Source: Streptomyces seoulensis (GTDB lineage Bacteria > Actinomycetota > Actinomycetes > Streptomycetales > Streptomycetaceae). From it: DNA of 64,000 nucleotides. The DNA is taken from NCBI GenBank assembly GCA_013364255.1, contig CP054936.1, positions 372,001 through 436,000 of the forward strand, read 5' to 3'. Below, in pieces: positions 27,405 to 35,991 of the stretch. The notes below the pieces were generated by a model. It did not search any database, had not been told where the DNA came from, and was given only the letters and a program-made list of their open reading frames with translations. Position 1 is the first letter of the stretch. Each line of letters opens with the position of its first letter. The translations under genes were made by a program, and so were the position numbers.

Positions 27405-27983
27405 TCAGACCACGGCGAGCCGGTCGACCAGCAGCTCCACCCTCCGCGCGGCGTCCTCCGGCAGCAGCCGTTCCGCCCGGGACAGGGTGGCGAGGCCGTG
27501 CAGGGACGCCCAGAACACCTCGGTGAACAATCCCGGGGGGACGCCGTCCCCGGCGACCTCCCCCAGACTCTCCAGCAGTGCGGCGAAGGCGTCCTTCAGC
27601 GGCGCCGGGGTGTCCTCCCGCGCGTACGCCAGGCCGCCGTCGAGCTGGAACAGGGCGTCGTAGACCGCCGGGTTGCGCGCGGCGAAGTCGAGGTAGGCGC
27701 GGGCGAGGGCGGCGACCCGCTCGCGCGGGCCGTTCGCCGCGGAGGTCGCGGCACGCACCGCCGCGGCCATCTCGGCGGCGCCCTGCAGGGCGACGGCGCC
27801 GATGATCTCGCGCTTGCCGCGGAAGTGGCTGTAGAGGACGGGCTGGCTGTACTCGATGCGCTCGGCGAGCCGGCGCGTGGTGACCGCGTCCCAGCCCTGC
27901 TGTTCGGCGAGTTCGCGGGCCGTCGCCACGATGAGGCGCTCGCGCTCCGCCCGTTCGCGCTGCTTGCGTTCCTGTACGGACAT
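27405..27983 (-). CDS. TetR-family transcriptional regulator
   Basis: The 192-residue protein has an N-terminal TetR helix-turn-helix: RERLIVATARELAEQQGWDAVTTRRLAERI followed, after a short gap, by VLYSHFRGKREI. A helical ligand-binding C-terminal domain follows (DFAARNPAVYDALFQL is common in the TetR_C_33-like group). ATG 27983 puts the start just before the DNA-binding domain; a start at 28010 would overlap an operator. It diverges from a DUF1772 membrane protein, and the 92-bp gap holds two copies of the same dyad, pointing to autoregulation and control of the neighbour. Confidence 0.92.
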   Translation of the reverse strand: MSVQERKQRERAERERLIVATARELAEQQGWDAVTTRRLAERIEYSQPVLYSHFRGKREIIGAVALQGAAEMAAAVRAATSAANGPRERVAALARAYLDFAARNPAVYDALFQLDGGLAYAREDTPAPLKDAFAALLESLGEVAGDGVPPGLFTEVFWASLHGLATLSRAERLLPEDAARRVELLVDRLAVV

Positions 27984-27993
27984 GACTCGGATC

Positions 27994-28006
27994 CTAGCAC
28001 CGCTAG
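27994..28006. promoter_or_regulatory. TetR operator candidate 1
   Basis: CTAGC-ACC-GCTAG is a perfect 5-3-5 inverted repeat 11 bp upstream of the TetR start. The same architecture recurs at 28046. Confidence 0.6.
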
Positions 28007-28045
28007 ACAAGGAAGCGGCAGTAGTACTAGCGTTGCTCTCATCGG

Positions 28046-28058
28046 TTAGCAGCGCTAG
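28046..28058. promoter_or_regulatory. TetR operator candidate 2
   Basis: TTAGC-AGC-GCTAG repeats the operator at 27994 with one arm base changed. It ends 17 bp before the DUF1772 start, so binding would block that transcript. Confidence 0.6.
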
Positions 28059-28075
28059 ATCCTGGGAGGGGCAGC

Positions 28076-28522
28076 ATGCTCAGCGCACTCGAGGTCATCA
28101 CCACCGTGGTCGTCGGCGTCATGGTGGGGGTCGAATTCGCCGTCGCCTTCGTCATGAACCCGATCCTCAACGCACTCCCCGAGGACAGCGGCCAACTCGG
28201 CCACGCCCACGGGGGCCGGATGCTCGGCGCCGTGATGCCGTTCTGGTACATCGGCTCGCTCGTCCTCGTCGCGGTCTGGGCCGTCGCGGGACGGCACCAC
28301 CACGGCACCGGCCTCGTCGTCACCGCCGGCGCGCTGCTGCTCCTGAGCGTGATCATGTCGGTCCTGCTGCTCGTCCCGATCAACGACCGGAACAGGACGT
28401 GGACCCCTGACAACCGGCCCGCCGACTGGAGGGAGCAGATGAACCGCTGGGTCCGCTACCACTACCTCCGCGTCGCCGTCATCATCGCCGCCTTCACCCT
28501 GCTCGTCGTCGCCCTCGCCTGA
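28076..28522 (+). CDS. DUF1772 family membrane protein
   Basis: The 148-residue protein has four predicted membrane helices and the DUF1772 (anthrone-oxygenase-like) pattern: GVEFAVAFVMNPIL in helix 1, MPFWYIGS, LLVPINDRNRTW, and a late DWREQMNRWVRYHYLRV loop with the conserved RW...H..R. Some members act as small oxygenases on aromatic polyketides, but most are uncharacterised. The start has a GGGAGGGG site upstream. It is almost certainly the target of the adjacent TetR regulator, forming a small inducible detoxification or stress unit. Confidence 0.88.
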   Translation: MLSALEVITTVVVGVMVGVEFAVAFVMNPILNALPEDSGQLGHAHGGRMLGAVMPFWYIGSLVLVAVWAVAGRHHHGTGLVVTAGALLLLSVIMSVLLLVPINDRNRTWTPDNRPADWREQMNRWVRYHYLRVAVIIAAFTLLVVALA

Positions 28523-28623
28523 GCCCGCAAGGAGGCGAGCCGTTCCCTTCGCGCCGTTCCGGCCGACCGCCGGGGCGGTCGCGTAGGCGTGCCGTCAATC
28601 TGAGCGCGGGGGATGATCGGAGC

Positions 28624-30678
28624 GTGAGCAGCGACGACGTACATGCCGCGGGGCCGGTGCCGCGGGTACCGGACCACGGCGCACTGGTGAGCGGAACCGC
28701 ACTGGTCACGGAGCCCTCGCTCCGGTTGCGGGAGCGGGCGGGAGCGTTCGCGGAACTGTTCGGGTCCTGGGTGCCGGGCCGACCGGCCGGCACCGCCCTC
28801 GCGCACGGCTGGGCCGCCCCGCTGCTGGAGTTGCTGCGCCGGGTCCGGGCCGAGCGGAGGCCCGGGCACGTGGGCCTGCTCCGGAGCGGCCGCGACGGGT
28901 GCGTGAGCGGGGCCCGCTTCGTCAGCTGCTTCCCCGTCGACAGCCCGTACGGCCCGGCGCTGCTGCTCCTCGCGGCGGGCCCGGCGACCTCGCCCGCACC
29001 GCCACGGGGCGCAGCGGGGACAGCGGAACGGCGGCTGCTCGAACGGTACGAGACACTCCTGTCCGCGCTGCCCCAGACGGTCTGGACGCTGGCTCCGGAC
29101 GGGACGGTGACCCTGCCGATGGCCGCCACCGCACCGGCCCCGGCGGGCTTGTGGCATCCCGGGGCGGACGCCCTGTGGATGGACTCCGTCCATCCGAAGG
29201 ACCGGGACCGGTTCGGGCGGGTGTGGCGCGAGGCCACCCGTGAGCGGTCCGTCGTCGACACCGTCGTGCGCGTGCGGCTGGGCGACGATCCCGACCGCTA
29301 CCGCCACCTCAAGCTCGTCGCGGTGCCCGTACGGGACAGCGGCGCCGAGCCGGAGTGGATCGGCACGGTCTCCGACGCCGAGGACGACTGGAGGATCCGT
29401 AAACGGGAACAGTTGCTGGCCGGTATGGCCGCGGTCCCGGCGGCCCGTGACCTGTCCGAGGCGTTCCGGATGACCGCGGCGGCCGTCGTGCCCGATCTGG
29501 TCGACGCCATCGCCATCTTCCGGGTCCCGCAGGCGGCGGGGTACGGCTCGCGCGCCTTCGACGCGCCGTCGGTGACGCGTGTCGCCGTGGTGCCCGGCCT
29601 GCCCGAGCTGCCTCCCCTCGGGGAGCACTTCAGGCTGGGACCGGCCGCGGACGAGGCCGTGAACAGCCAGGAGACGATGCTGTTCGCCTTCCCGGCCGGC
29701 GCACCGCCCGGCCATCTCATCTCGGACGTGTCCACGGGGTGGCTGCGCGAGGCCGGCGCGACCTGCCTGGCGCTGTTGCCGGTCGTCGTGGACGGCCGGA
29801 CCGTGGCGCTGGCGAGCGCGGCGAACTGCCGCGGGAACCCGCCTCCGGACGAGACCGATCTCGCGCTGCTCCAGGACGTCCTGCGGCACATGGACGGGCC
29901 GCTGCGCCGCACCCTGGAGCTCCAGTCGGTCCGCGACATGGCTCTCGCCCTGCAACAGTCCTTCCTCGCCCCTCCGCCGGAGGTCGAGGAGGCCACCCTG
30001 ACCGCGCTCTACCACCCGGCCGACGCGGCCGCGGAGGTCGGCGGCGACTGGTACGACGCCGTCCGCCTGCCCGACGGCTCCGTCGCGCTGACCATCGGTG
30101 ACATCGCCGGCCACGACATGGCGGCGGCCACCGCGATGGGCCGCGTCAACAGCATGCTCCGGGGTCTGGCGTACGACGGCGGCCCGACCGCCAGCCCGGC
30201 GGCCACACTGAGCCGCTTGGACCGCGTCGTACAGGCACTCGACACGCCCTCGCTGATCACCGCGGTGCACGCCCTCCTGCGTCCGGGCCCGCGCGACGGG
30301 CGACGCCTCGTGCTGTCCAACGCCGGTCACCCACCGCCCCTGCTGATTCCCTCCGACGCGCCTCCCCGGTTCCTGCACGACCCCGCGCGGACGGACCCAC
30401 CGCTGTGCGTCGCCGACTCCGTGCCGCGCACCGATCTCCACGCCGTCCTGCGCGGGGGCGACATCCTGGTGCTCTACACCGACGGCCTCGTGGAGGTCCC
30501 GGGCACGGACATCGACCACAGCCTCCAACGCCTGTGCGAGCGGGCGGAAACGCTGAGCCGCCGGGGTCTGCCCCTCCCGGACCTGATCCGCAGCCTGCTG
30601 CCCGCCTTCCCCGACCGCAGGGACGACATCGCCGTCATCGCCCTCCAGACGAGCCCCCGGACGAGAAACGACGCGTGA
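28624..30678 (+). CDS. PP2C (SpoIIE-type) serine phosphatase with PAS and GAF sensor domains
   Basis: The 684-residue soluble protein has an unassigned N-terminal ~135 residues, a PAS-like region (about 140-255), a GAF-like region (about 270-430) and a SpoIIE/PP2C phosphatase domain (about 455-680). The phosphatase shows GGDWYD, IGDIAGHDM, NAGHPPPLL, LYTDGLVE and the terminal DDIAVI, covering the metal-binding aspartates. In Streptomyces such proteins dephosphorylate anti-anti-sigma factors or feed other regulatory switches. No anti-sigma kinase or HATPase domain is fused or adjacent. The GTG start has GGGGGA about 10 bp upstream. It appears monocistronic. Confidence 0.9.
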   Translation: MSSDDVHAAGPVPRVPDHGALVSGTALVTEPSLRLRERAGAFAELFGSWVPGRPAGTALAHGWAAPLLELLRRVRAERRPGHVGLLRSGRDGCVSGARFVSCFPVDSPYGPALLLLAAGPATSPAPPRGAAGTAERRLLERYETLLSALPQTVWTLAPDGTVTLPMAATAPAPAGLWHPGADALWMDSVHPKDRDRFGRVWREATRERSVVDTVVRVRLGDDPDRYRHLKLVAVPVRDSGAEPEWIGTVSDAEDDWRIRKREQLLAGMAAVPAARDLSEAFRMTAAAVVPDLVDAIAIFRVPQAAGYGSRAFDAPSVTRVAVVPGLPELPPLGEHFRLGPAADEAVNSQETMLFAFPAGAPPGHLISDVSTGWLREAGATCLALLPVVVDGRTVALASAANCRGNPPPDETDLALLQDVLRHMDGPLRRTLELQSVRDMALALQQSFLAPPPEVEEATLTALYHPADAAAEVGGDWYDAVRLPDGSVALTIGDIAGHDMAAATAMGRVNSMLRGLAYDGGPTASPAATLSRLDRVVQALDTPSLITAVHALLRPGPRDGRRLVLSNAGHPPPLLIPSDAPPRFLHDPARTDPPLCVADSVPRTDLHAVLRGGDILVLYTDGLVEVPGTDIDHSLQRLCERAETLSRRGLPLPDLIRSLLPAFPDRRDDIAVIALQTSPRTRNDA

Positions 30679-30744
30679 GACGGCGACGGCGGGAGCGCGA
30701 GCACAGCACTCGGTCGCCTCACCGTGGCACGGCCTGCGGCGAGC

Positions 30745-31623
30745 TCACGGCCCCGCAGCTCCGGAGGGCGGGGGCATCGCCCAGCGGATGGCGGCGGTGA
30801 CGGCGGTGCCCAGCGGGCGTACGCACAGGTCCTCGGCGAGCGGGAGGCGGGGCAGCCGCAGCGCTCGTGCCGCCCAGGTCGGCAGCAGGGCGACGGCGCC
30901 GGCGGCGATCGCCCCGTACGGCGGCCGGGCGAGCAGGGGAAGGGGCGGGTGGAGCAGGAGGAACCGGGCGGTGCTGCGCGCCTCGGGGGTCACGCGCAGT
31001 TCGCCGCGGTAGGCGGCGATGCGCTCGGCGAGTTCGGCCCGGGTGGTGGGCGGTCGCCGGACTCCGAGGGCGAGGGCGATGCGAGCCGTGTCGGCCACGT
31101 AGGCGTCGCAGCCCTCGTCGTCCAGCGGGCGGGCGCCGTAGAGCTGGTGGGCGCGCAGGAAGCTGTCGACCTCGGCGGTGTGCACCCAGCCCAGCAGGTG
31201 CGGGTCCGAGGCGGCGTAGGGCTGCCCGTCCGAGGTGGCGCCCCGTACCCGCTCGTGGACGGCTCGCACCCGGGCGCAGGCTTCGTAGGCGCTGTCGGAG
31301 GTCCCGAAGGTCGTCACGGCGAGGAAGGCGCTCGTGCGCTGGAGCCGGCCCCACGGGTCGCCGCGGAACCCCGAGTGGGCTGCCACGGCCGCCATGGCCT
31401 GGGGGTGCAACGACTGAAGGAGGAGGGCGGAGAGGCCGCCGATGAACATGGCCGCGTCCCCGTGCACCCGCCGGACCGGCCGTTCGGGTCCGAACCAGCG
31501 CGGCCCCGGGGTGTCGTGGATGCGGGCGCGGAGGCCGGGCCCGTCCGGCCCCGCCACCCGCGAGAAGATCAGGTGCCCGAGGCGGCCGCGTACGGAGGTA
31601 CGTGGGCTGGGGAGAGGGTTCAT
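30745..31623 (-). CDS. Oxygenase MpaB / DUF2236 family protein
   Basis: The 292-residue protein belongs to the DUF2236 family, which includes the latex-clearing rubber oxygenase Lcp and fungal MpaB. Visible signatures are RRVHGDAAMFIGGLSALLLQSLHP, the following AMAAVAAHSGFRGDP, the ATSDGQPYAASDPHLLGWVH segment with conserved His residues, and a C-terminal membrane-like RPPYGAIAAGAVALLPTW. Members use haem to cleave or oxidise isoprenoid-like chains. ATG 31623 has GGAGG at good spacing; a much longer reading upstream is unsupported. It diverges from DUF4383, and a polyprenyl synthase lies 1.2 kb away, so an isoprenoid link is possible but unproven. Confidence 0.87.
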   Translation of the reverse strand: MNPLPSPRTSVRGRLGHLIFSRVAGPDGPGLRARIHDTPGPRWFGPERPVRRVHGDAAMFIGGLSALLLQSLHPQAMAAVAAHSGFRGDPWGRLQRTSAFLAVTTFGTSDSAYEACARVRAVHERVRGATSDGQPYAASDPHLLGWVHTAEVDSFLRAHQLYGARPLDDEGCDAYVADTARIALALGVRRPPTTRAELAERIAAYRGELRVTPEARSTARFLLLHPPLPLLARPPYGAIAAGAVALLPTWAARALRLPRLPLAEDLCVRPLGTAVTAAIRWAMPPPSGAAGP

Positions 31624-32037
31624 GGGGGTCGCCTCCGCGTCGTGCGTCGACGTGCCCGGCACGTCACCGGCCGGACTCGTCGCCCCGCTCGGAGGACCGC
31701 GGTCGGGCCCGCCCCGTTCCGGCGTGAGGGGTGCGAGGGCTATGAGGGGTATGAGTGCCTTGTACCCCGTTCTCCCGCTCGCACCGGTGCGGAGTGCGGG
31801 GTGCGGAGTGGGTGCCGCGCGGTGGTGGGTACCCGGCCGTGCACTCCCCTGCGCGCGGCGGGAGCCGACCGGCCGGTTCCGCTCGGCGGACGCCGCTCGG
31901 CGCGCCGACACGACGCGGAATCGACGCGTCTTGCCGCACCGAGCCGGCGCCGCCGACGATGAGGTCATCGCGGGCGCGCCGGGAGAACGCGAGGGCCCGT
32001 GCCGTCCTGACCGGCCTGCCCGGACGAGGAGCAGATC
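31624..32037. other. Divergent intergenic region with GTGCGG-rich simple repeats
   Basis: This 414-bp region separates the DUF2236 and DUF4383 genes and should contain both promoters. It holds short imprecise repeats of GAGGGGTG (about 31725-31756) and GTGCGGA/G (about 31787-31812). No gene is supported. Confidence 0.55.
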
Positions 32038-32571
32038 ATGAGACTGAGGGACGAGCTGCCCGTCGATCACCATCTGTCGACCGTCTACCGCTACGGCGCC
32101 GCGTTCTGCGGCCTGGTGCTCATCACCTTCGGCTGCCTCGGCTTCGCCGACCGGCTCAGCCCCTTCGACACCCACGGCACCTCGATCGCGGGGCTGTCCA
32201 CCAACGGGCTGCTCAGCGTCATCTCCGTGGTGGTGGGCGCCGTACTGGTGCTCGGGGGTTTCGTGGGCGGCAACTTCGCCTCCGATCTCAACATGGCGGT
32301 GGGCGCGCTGTTCCTGTTGAGCGGCTTCGTCCACATCTTCATCCTGGACAGGCCCGCGAACATCCTGGACTTCAGGCTGAGCAACGTCATGTTCAGCTTC
32401 GTCATGGGACTGATCGTGCTCACCTTCGGGATGTACGGGCGCGTCACCGGGGGCCTGCCGCACGACAATCCGTACTGGCGCAGCCGGCATCCCGAGGAGG
32501 TCGCCCGCCAGGAGGCGCGGCAGCGTCTCCGCGAGCTGACCAGGGCCGCCCACCACGGCGCGGACAAGTGA
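32038..32571 (+). CDS. DUF4383 family membrane protein
   Basis: The 177-residue protein has four membrane helices and the highly conserved DUF4383 block LNMAVGALFLLSGFVHIFIL followed by DRPANILDFRLSNVMFSF, ending with LPHDNPYWRSRHPEE. The family is widespread in actinobacteria and its function is unknown. The ATG start has a GAGGAG site seven bases upstream. It is probably expressed from the divergent region shared with the DUF2236 gene. Confidence 0.9.
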   Translation: MRLRDELPVDHHLSTVYRYGAAFCGLVLITFGCLGFADRLSPFDTHGTSIAGLSTNGLLSVISVVVGAVLVLGGFVGGNFASDLNMAVGALFLLSGFVHIFILDRPANILDFRLSNVMFSFVMGLIVLTFGMYGRVTGGLPHDNPYWRSRHPEEVARQEARQRLRELTRAAHHGADK

Positions 32572-32662
32572 GGGGACGACGTGTTCCCGTCCGCGGCACG
32601 GGACCCGGCAGCCACCGGCTCGGGACGAGGAAGCCGCCTGACCGGCGGGGCCCGGATCACTG

Positions 32663-32725
32663 GGCCGATGGCGTGAGTGCCTCGGCCGATGGCGTGAGTG
32701 CCTCGGCCGATGGGGTGAGTGCCTC
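32663..32725 (+). repeat. Three tandem 21-bp repeats
   Basis: GGCCGATGGCGTGAGTGCCTC occurs three times head to tail (32663, 32684, 32705) with one base change in the third unit. It lies 100 bp upstream of the polyprenyl synthase start and could be regulatory or a slippage product. Confidence 0.9.
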
Positions 32726-32825
32726 AGGGGACGGGCCGGACATCGGGCAGACATCACCGCATCCGCACACCGCCGTGCGGCCGGGGATCGCCCGCGCGGG
32801 CGACCGGGAGTGGGAAGGAGCGGGC

Positions 32826-34022
32826 ATGCCAGGATCGCGGCCCGCCCCGACCGAGCCGATCAGCCCCGCCGAGGGCCCGCTCACGGCCCGGGACGCCATC
32901 GACGCCGTGGAGACGGAGCTCGACCGGGTGCTCGGCGAAGCGCTGTCCCGGGCCCGCGAGGTGGACGCGCTGTTCGCCCGCGAGGTCGCCGACCGGGTCG
33001 CCGCGTTCGTCAGACAGGGCGGGAAGCGTTCGCGCACCGCGTTCGCGTGGTGCGGGTGGCGTGCCGCGGGGGGCGCGGGCGACGCCACGGCGGTGATCCG
33101 TACGGGCGCCGCACTCGAACTCGTCCAGGCCTGCGCGCTGATCCACGACGACGTCATGGACGGATCGTCGATGCGACGGGGCTCGCCCGCGATGCACGTG
33201 GCCGTGGCCCGTATGCACCGGGCCGCGCGGCTCACCGGCTCCCCGGAGGCGTTCGCGACCGCCGCCGCCGTGCTCGCCGGGGACTTGGCACTGGCCTGGG
33301 CGGACGATCTGCTGACCCGGACCGCACTCGGCTCGCCGTACGGTCAGCGGCTGCACCGTGAGTGGGAGGCGATGCGGGGCGAGATGGTCGCCGGCCAGTA
33401 CCGGGATCTCCGGGCGCAGGCGTCCGGGACCACCGACGTCGAGGAAGCGCTGACCATCGCCACGCTCAAGAGCGCCCTGTACACGGTCGAGCGTCCGCTG
33501 GCGCTGGGCGCGTCGCTGGCCGACGCCGACGCGTCCGTCCTGGCGGCGCTGCGCTGCGCCGGGCGGTGCGCGGGGCTGGCCTTCCAGCTCCGCGACGACC
33601 TCCTCGGCGCCTTCGGCGACCCGCTGGTGACGGGCAAGTCGGCCGACGACGACCTGCGCACGCGCAAGCTCACCTACCTGCTCGCCACCGGTGTCCGGCT
33701 CGCCCGCGCCGATGGCGACGAAGAGGCGTTCGCTGCGCTCACCGCGGCGGGACCCGACCGGTCGGACGAGACGGTACGGCGGATGCGGGCGGCGATGGAG
33801 CGGACCGGGGCGCGGGCGGTCGTCGAGTCGGAGATCGCCGGACTGGCCGCGACGAGCCTGCGCCACTTCGCCGAGACGGGCGCCGACGAGGCCGTGCGCA
33901 GGGAGTTCGTCCTGCTGGTCGAGCGAGTCTCGGGTGTGGCGCTGGAACCCGCCGGTCAGCCCGCGCCCGGCCGCTGCCCGGCTCCACCCGGTCCCGACGG
34001 CGCCTTGGACGACGACCGCTGA
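32826..34022 (+). CDS. Polyprenyl diphosphate synthase (trans-isoprenyl transferase)
   Basis: The 398-residue protein has the class I isoprenyl synthase signatures: GKRSRT for diphosphate binding, the first Asp-rich motif DDVMD at Asp108-Asp112, and the second as RDDLLGAFGD (Asp257-Asp258), followed by TGKSADDDLRTRKLTYLL. The DDxxG second motif is usual in Streptomyces members of this family. It condenses IPP with allylic diphosphates, probably to GGPP-length or longer chains, but length cannot be read safely. ATG 32826 follows GGAAGGAG; longer frames upstream have no site. There is a Pro-rich tail of about 25 residues. No terpene cyclase or phytoene synthase lies nearby. Confidence 0.9.
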   Translation: MPGSRPAPTEPISPAEGPLTARDAIDAVETELDRVLGEALSRAREVDALFAREVADRVAAFVRQGGKRSRTAFAWCGWRAAGGAGDATAVIRTGAALELVQACALIHDDVMDGSSMRRGSPAMHVAVARMHRAARLTGSPEAFATAAAVLAGDLALAWADDLLTRTALGSPYGQRLHREWEAMRGEMVAGQYRDLRAQASGTTDVEEALTIATLKSALYTVERPLALGASLADADASVLAALRCAGRCAGLAFQLRDDLLGAFGDPLVTGKSADDDLRTRKLTYLLATGVRLARADGDEEAFAALTAAGPDRSDETVRRMRAAMERTGARAVVESEIAGLAATSLRHFAETGADEAVRREFVLLVERVSGVALEPAGQPAPGRCPAPPGPDGALDDDR

Positions 34023-34255
34023 CGAACCCGCCCCGCCCCGGCCCGAGCCGGTACGGGTACTGGCTGAGCATCGGCGTTTCGGCCATGACGCCATCGGACG
34101 TGTGCTCTTGCCCCGCAAGGGTCGGTGCATGGCACACCTTCGAAAATCCGCTCCATTCCAGGGTGCGCGACCCGTCCGAAAGCGCAGGTGTTCGAAACCG
34201 GTGCGGCGTCGTTGAGCACGGCGACACCACCATGACGTCCAGAAGGGGGAACGCG

Positions 34256-34972
34256 TTGACGTCCGTCGAACGAGGCAGCGGTGGAGTCGGCGACCCGCCG
34301 AAGCCCGCGGCCGGCTCCCGCTGCGCCCGGCCGCCCGAGCACGGGCCGGCGGGCCGACCCGCCGGCACGAGGCCCACCGCCCGTCCTCTGGAACCACCCC
34401 ACGTCGAAGGCGAGACGCCGACGATGCTGCCGTCGACCAGGGCGTTCCTGGAGCGGCATGCCGCCGAGCACCCCGTCGCCGCCGCCGAACCCGCGGCGGC
34501 CGCGGGGCCCGCAGCGGCGGCGGCGCCGTCCGGGACCGTGCCGAACGTGGTCGGCGTCCACCTCCTCCTGGAACGCGACGGCCAGGTCCTGCTGGGCCTG
34601 CGGCACCCGGACTCGGCGTACGCGGGAGGGTCCTGGCACGTGCTCGCGGGCCACTGCGAGGCGGAGTCCGCGACCGCCTGCCTGCTGAGGGAGGCGTACG
34701 AGGAGGCGGGGCTGGTGATCGACCCGGCCGGCGTCGAGCTCGTCCACACCGTGCACATGCGGGAGCGGCCCGCGGACCCGCCCCGGATCCAGCTGTTCTT
34801 CCGGGCCCGCCGCTGGGAGGGCACGCCCCGGCTGCGAGAGCCGGACAAGTGCGCGGCCTGGCAGTGGTGGAACGCCGAGGAACTGCCCGAGCCGATCGTC
34901 CCCTACGCGCGCGCCGCGATCGAGGGCGTCCGGGCCGGCCGCGTCTACACGGAGCTGGGGTGGGGACGGTGA
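34256..34972 (+). CDS. NUDIX hydrolase 1
   Basis: The C-terminal 150 residues form a NUDIX domain: VGVHLLLERDGQVLLGLRHP, AGGSWHVLAGHCEAES and the REAYEEAGL core. The first Glu of the canonical NUDIX box (Gx5E) is replaced by Ser, with Glu one position earlier. TTG 34256 was chosen because AAGGGGG lies exactly six bases upstream, giving 238 residues with a Pro/Ala-rich leader. ATG 34424 would give 182 residues starting near the domain but lacks a good ribosome site. Its stop overlaps the next NUDIX gene by four bases. The substrate is unknown; NUDIX enzymes cleave nucleoside or isoprenoid diphosphates. Confidence 0.8.
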   Translation: MTSVERGSGGVGDPPKPAAGSRCARPPEHGPAGRPAGTRPTARPLEPPHVEGETPTMLPSTRAFLERHAAEHPVAAAEPAAAAGPAAAAAPSGTVPNVVGVHLLLERDGQVLLGLRHPDSAYAGGSWHVLAGHCEAESATACLLREAYEEAGLVIDPAGVELVHTVHMRERPADPPRIQLFFRARRWEGTPRLREPDKCAAWQWWNAEELPEPIVPYARAAIEGVRAGRVYTELGWGR

Positions 34973-35526
34973 CAGGGTGCGACGGGGAATGGATGACCGG
35001 CGGTCAGCGGCACACTGAACCCCTCGACGTCCACCTGATCGCGGTGCGCGACGGCCCGGCCGGGACCGAGGTGCTGCTCTCCCGGCGGGCCGGTGACGTG
35101 TACGCCGCCGGGTGCTGGCACCTGCCGTCCGGGCATCTCGACGGCCCGTGGGAGGACGTGGTCACGGCGCTGGTGCGCGAGACCCGCGAGGAGACCGGCC
35201 TCGTGGTCGACCCGGCCGAGGTGCGCGCGGCCCTCACCGTGCACCACCGCTCCCCCGCCGGCGGGGCGCGCCTCGGCGTCTTCTTCGAGGTGCGGCGCTG
35301 GCACGGCGCCCCACAGGTCAGGGAGCCCCAGGTGTGCGACGCCATCGGCTGGTTCCCGATCGACGCCCTGCCGGAGCCGATGGTCGCGTACTGCCGGGCC
35401 GGGCTGGACGCCTACCGGGCCGGCGCGCGGCTGGCCGTGCACTTCCAGGAGCCCGGCGACTCGATCGCCTTCGCCCCGGGCGCCGACCGTCTGCGCATCG
35501 TGCCGGACGTGACCGGCCGGGCATGA
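34969..35526 (+). CDS. NUDIX hydrolase 2
   Basis: The 185-residue protein has a NUDIX domain with DVHLIAVRDG, CWHLPSGHLDGPWEDVV and the RETREETGL core, ending with FPIDALPEPMVAYCRAGL, which parallels the tail of the preceding NUDIX protein. The two look like diverged tandem duplicates. GTG 34969 overlaps the upstream stop in GTGA, implying coupling, with GGGGTGGGGA before it. ATG 34993 is an alternative that removes eight residues. The pair may clean up related phosphorylated metabolites. A tetranucleotide repeat follows at 35574. Confidence 0.85.
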   Translation: MTGCDGEWMTGGQRHTEPLDVHLIAVRDGPAGTEVLLSRRAGDVYAAGCWHLPSGHLDGPWEDVVTALVRETREETGLVVDPAEVRAALTVHHRSPAGGARLGVFFEVRRWHGAPQVREPQVCDAIGWFPIDALPEPMVAYCRAGLDAYRAGARLAVHFQEPGDSIAFAPGADRLRIVPDVTGRA

Positions 35527-35573
35527 GCCGATCACCCCGGGGCCGCGGTCGTCGCGTTCGCGGAGCGGTCGGC

Positions 35574-35596
35574 CGGTCGGTCGGTCGGTCGGTCGG
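35574..35596. repeat. CGGT tetranucleotide tandem repeat
   Basis: CGGT is repeated almost six times in a row 48 bp after the second NUDIX gene. It is a simple-sequence tract with no obvious function. Confidence 0.9.
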
Positions 35597-35654
35597 ATCA
35601 TCGCGCCGACGGACACGCAGAAGTACGGGCAGGCGCGCGCGGTGTTCGGCGATG

Positions 35655-35915
35655 TCACGGCCGGTGTAGGAGGCGTTCCGTGCGGCATGCCGCGGATTCC
35701 GCGCGGTGCACGCAGGTCATGCCTTCACCGTGGTGGATGTCGGTGTCCGTGTGCGCCAAGAGGCGGCTGACGCTGGCTTTTGCGTGTACGGTGCGGTCGA
35801 GGAAAGTGGCGGCACCGGCGGTGCGACGGTGGTATTCCACCGCGGCCGGGCCGCTGGCATGCTCATGCTCCTCCTGCAGGCGTGTCCAGTCGTCCTCGGA
35901 CTGCTCCAGCGCCAT
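35655..35915 (-). CDS. Small hypothetical protein
   Basis: The 86-residue reading frame has strong G/C third positions and a balanced composition (MALEQSEDDWTRLQEEHEHA...), unlike the Arg/Pro-rich shadows around it. It contains a DIHHGEGMTCVHRAES segment and three cysteines, two of them close together near the C-terminus. No family is recognised and there is no clear ribosome site. It lies 76 bp after the stop of the membrane-protein gene at 35992, in the same direction, so the two may be cotranscribed. Confidence 0.45.
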   Translation of the reverse strand: MALEQSEDDWTRLQEEHEHASGPAAVEYHRRTAGAATFLDRTVHAKASVSRLLAHTDTDIHHGEGMTCVHRAESAACRTERLLHRP

Positions 35916-35991
35916 CGAAGGGCGATCCGGCCCGGCTGACCGTCTGACTCCCCGCCCAAGTCGAAGGAGAAGACGGTGACCTCGACCGGGT

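Noticed and set aside
32663..32725. CRISPR array.
   Set aside because: The units are contiguous with no spacers, there are only three, and there are no cas genes.
30745..34022. Metabolic unit for terpene or carotenoid biosynthesis.
   Set aside because: A polyprenyl synthase and a DUF2236 oxygenase are near each other, but no cyclase, phytoene synthase or desaturase is present and the genes are separated by unrelated DNA.
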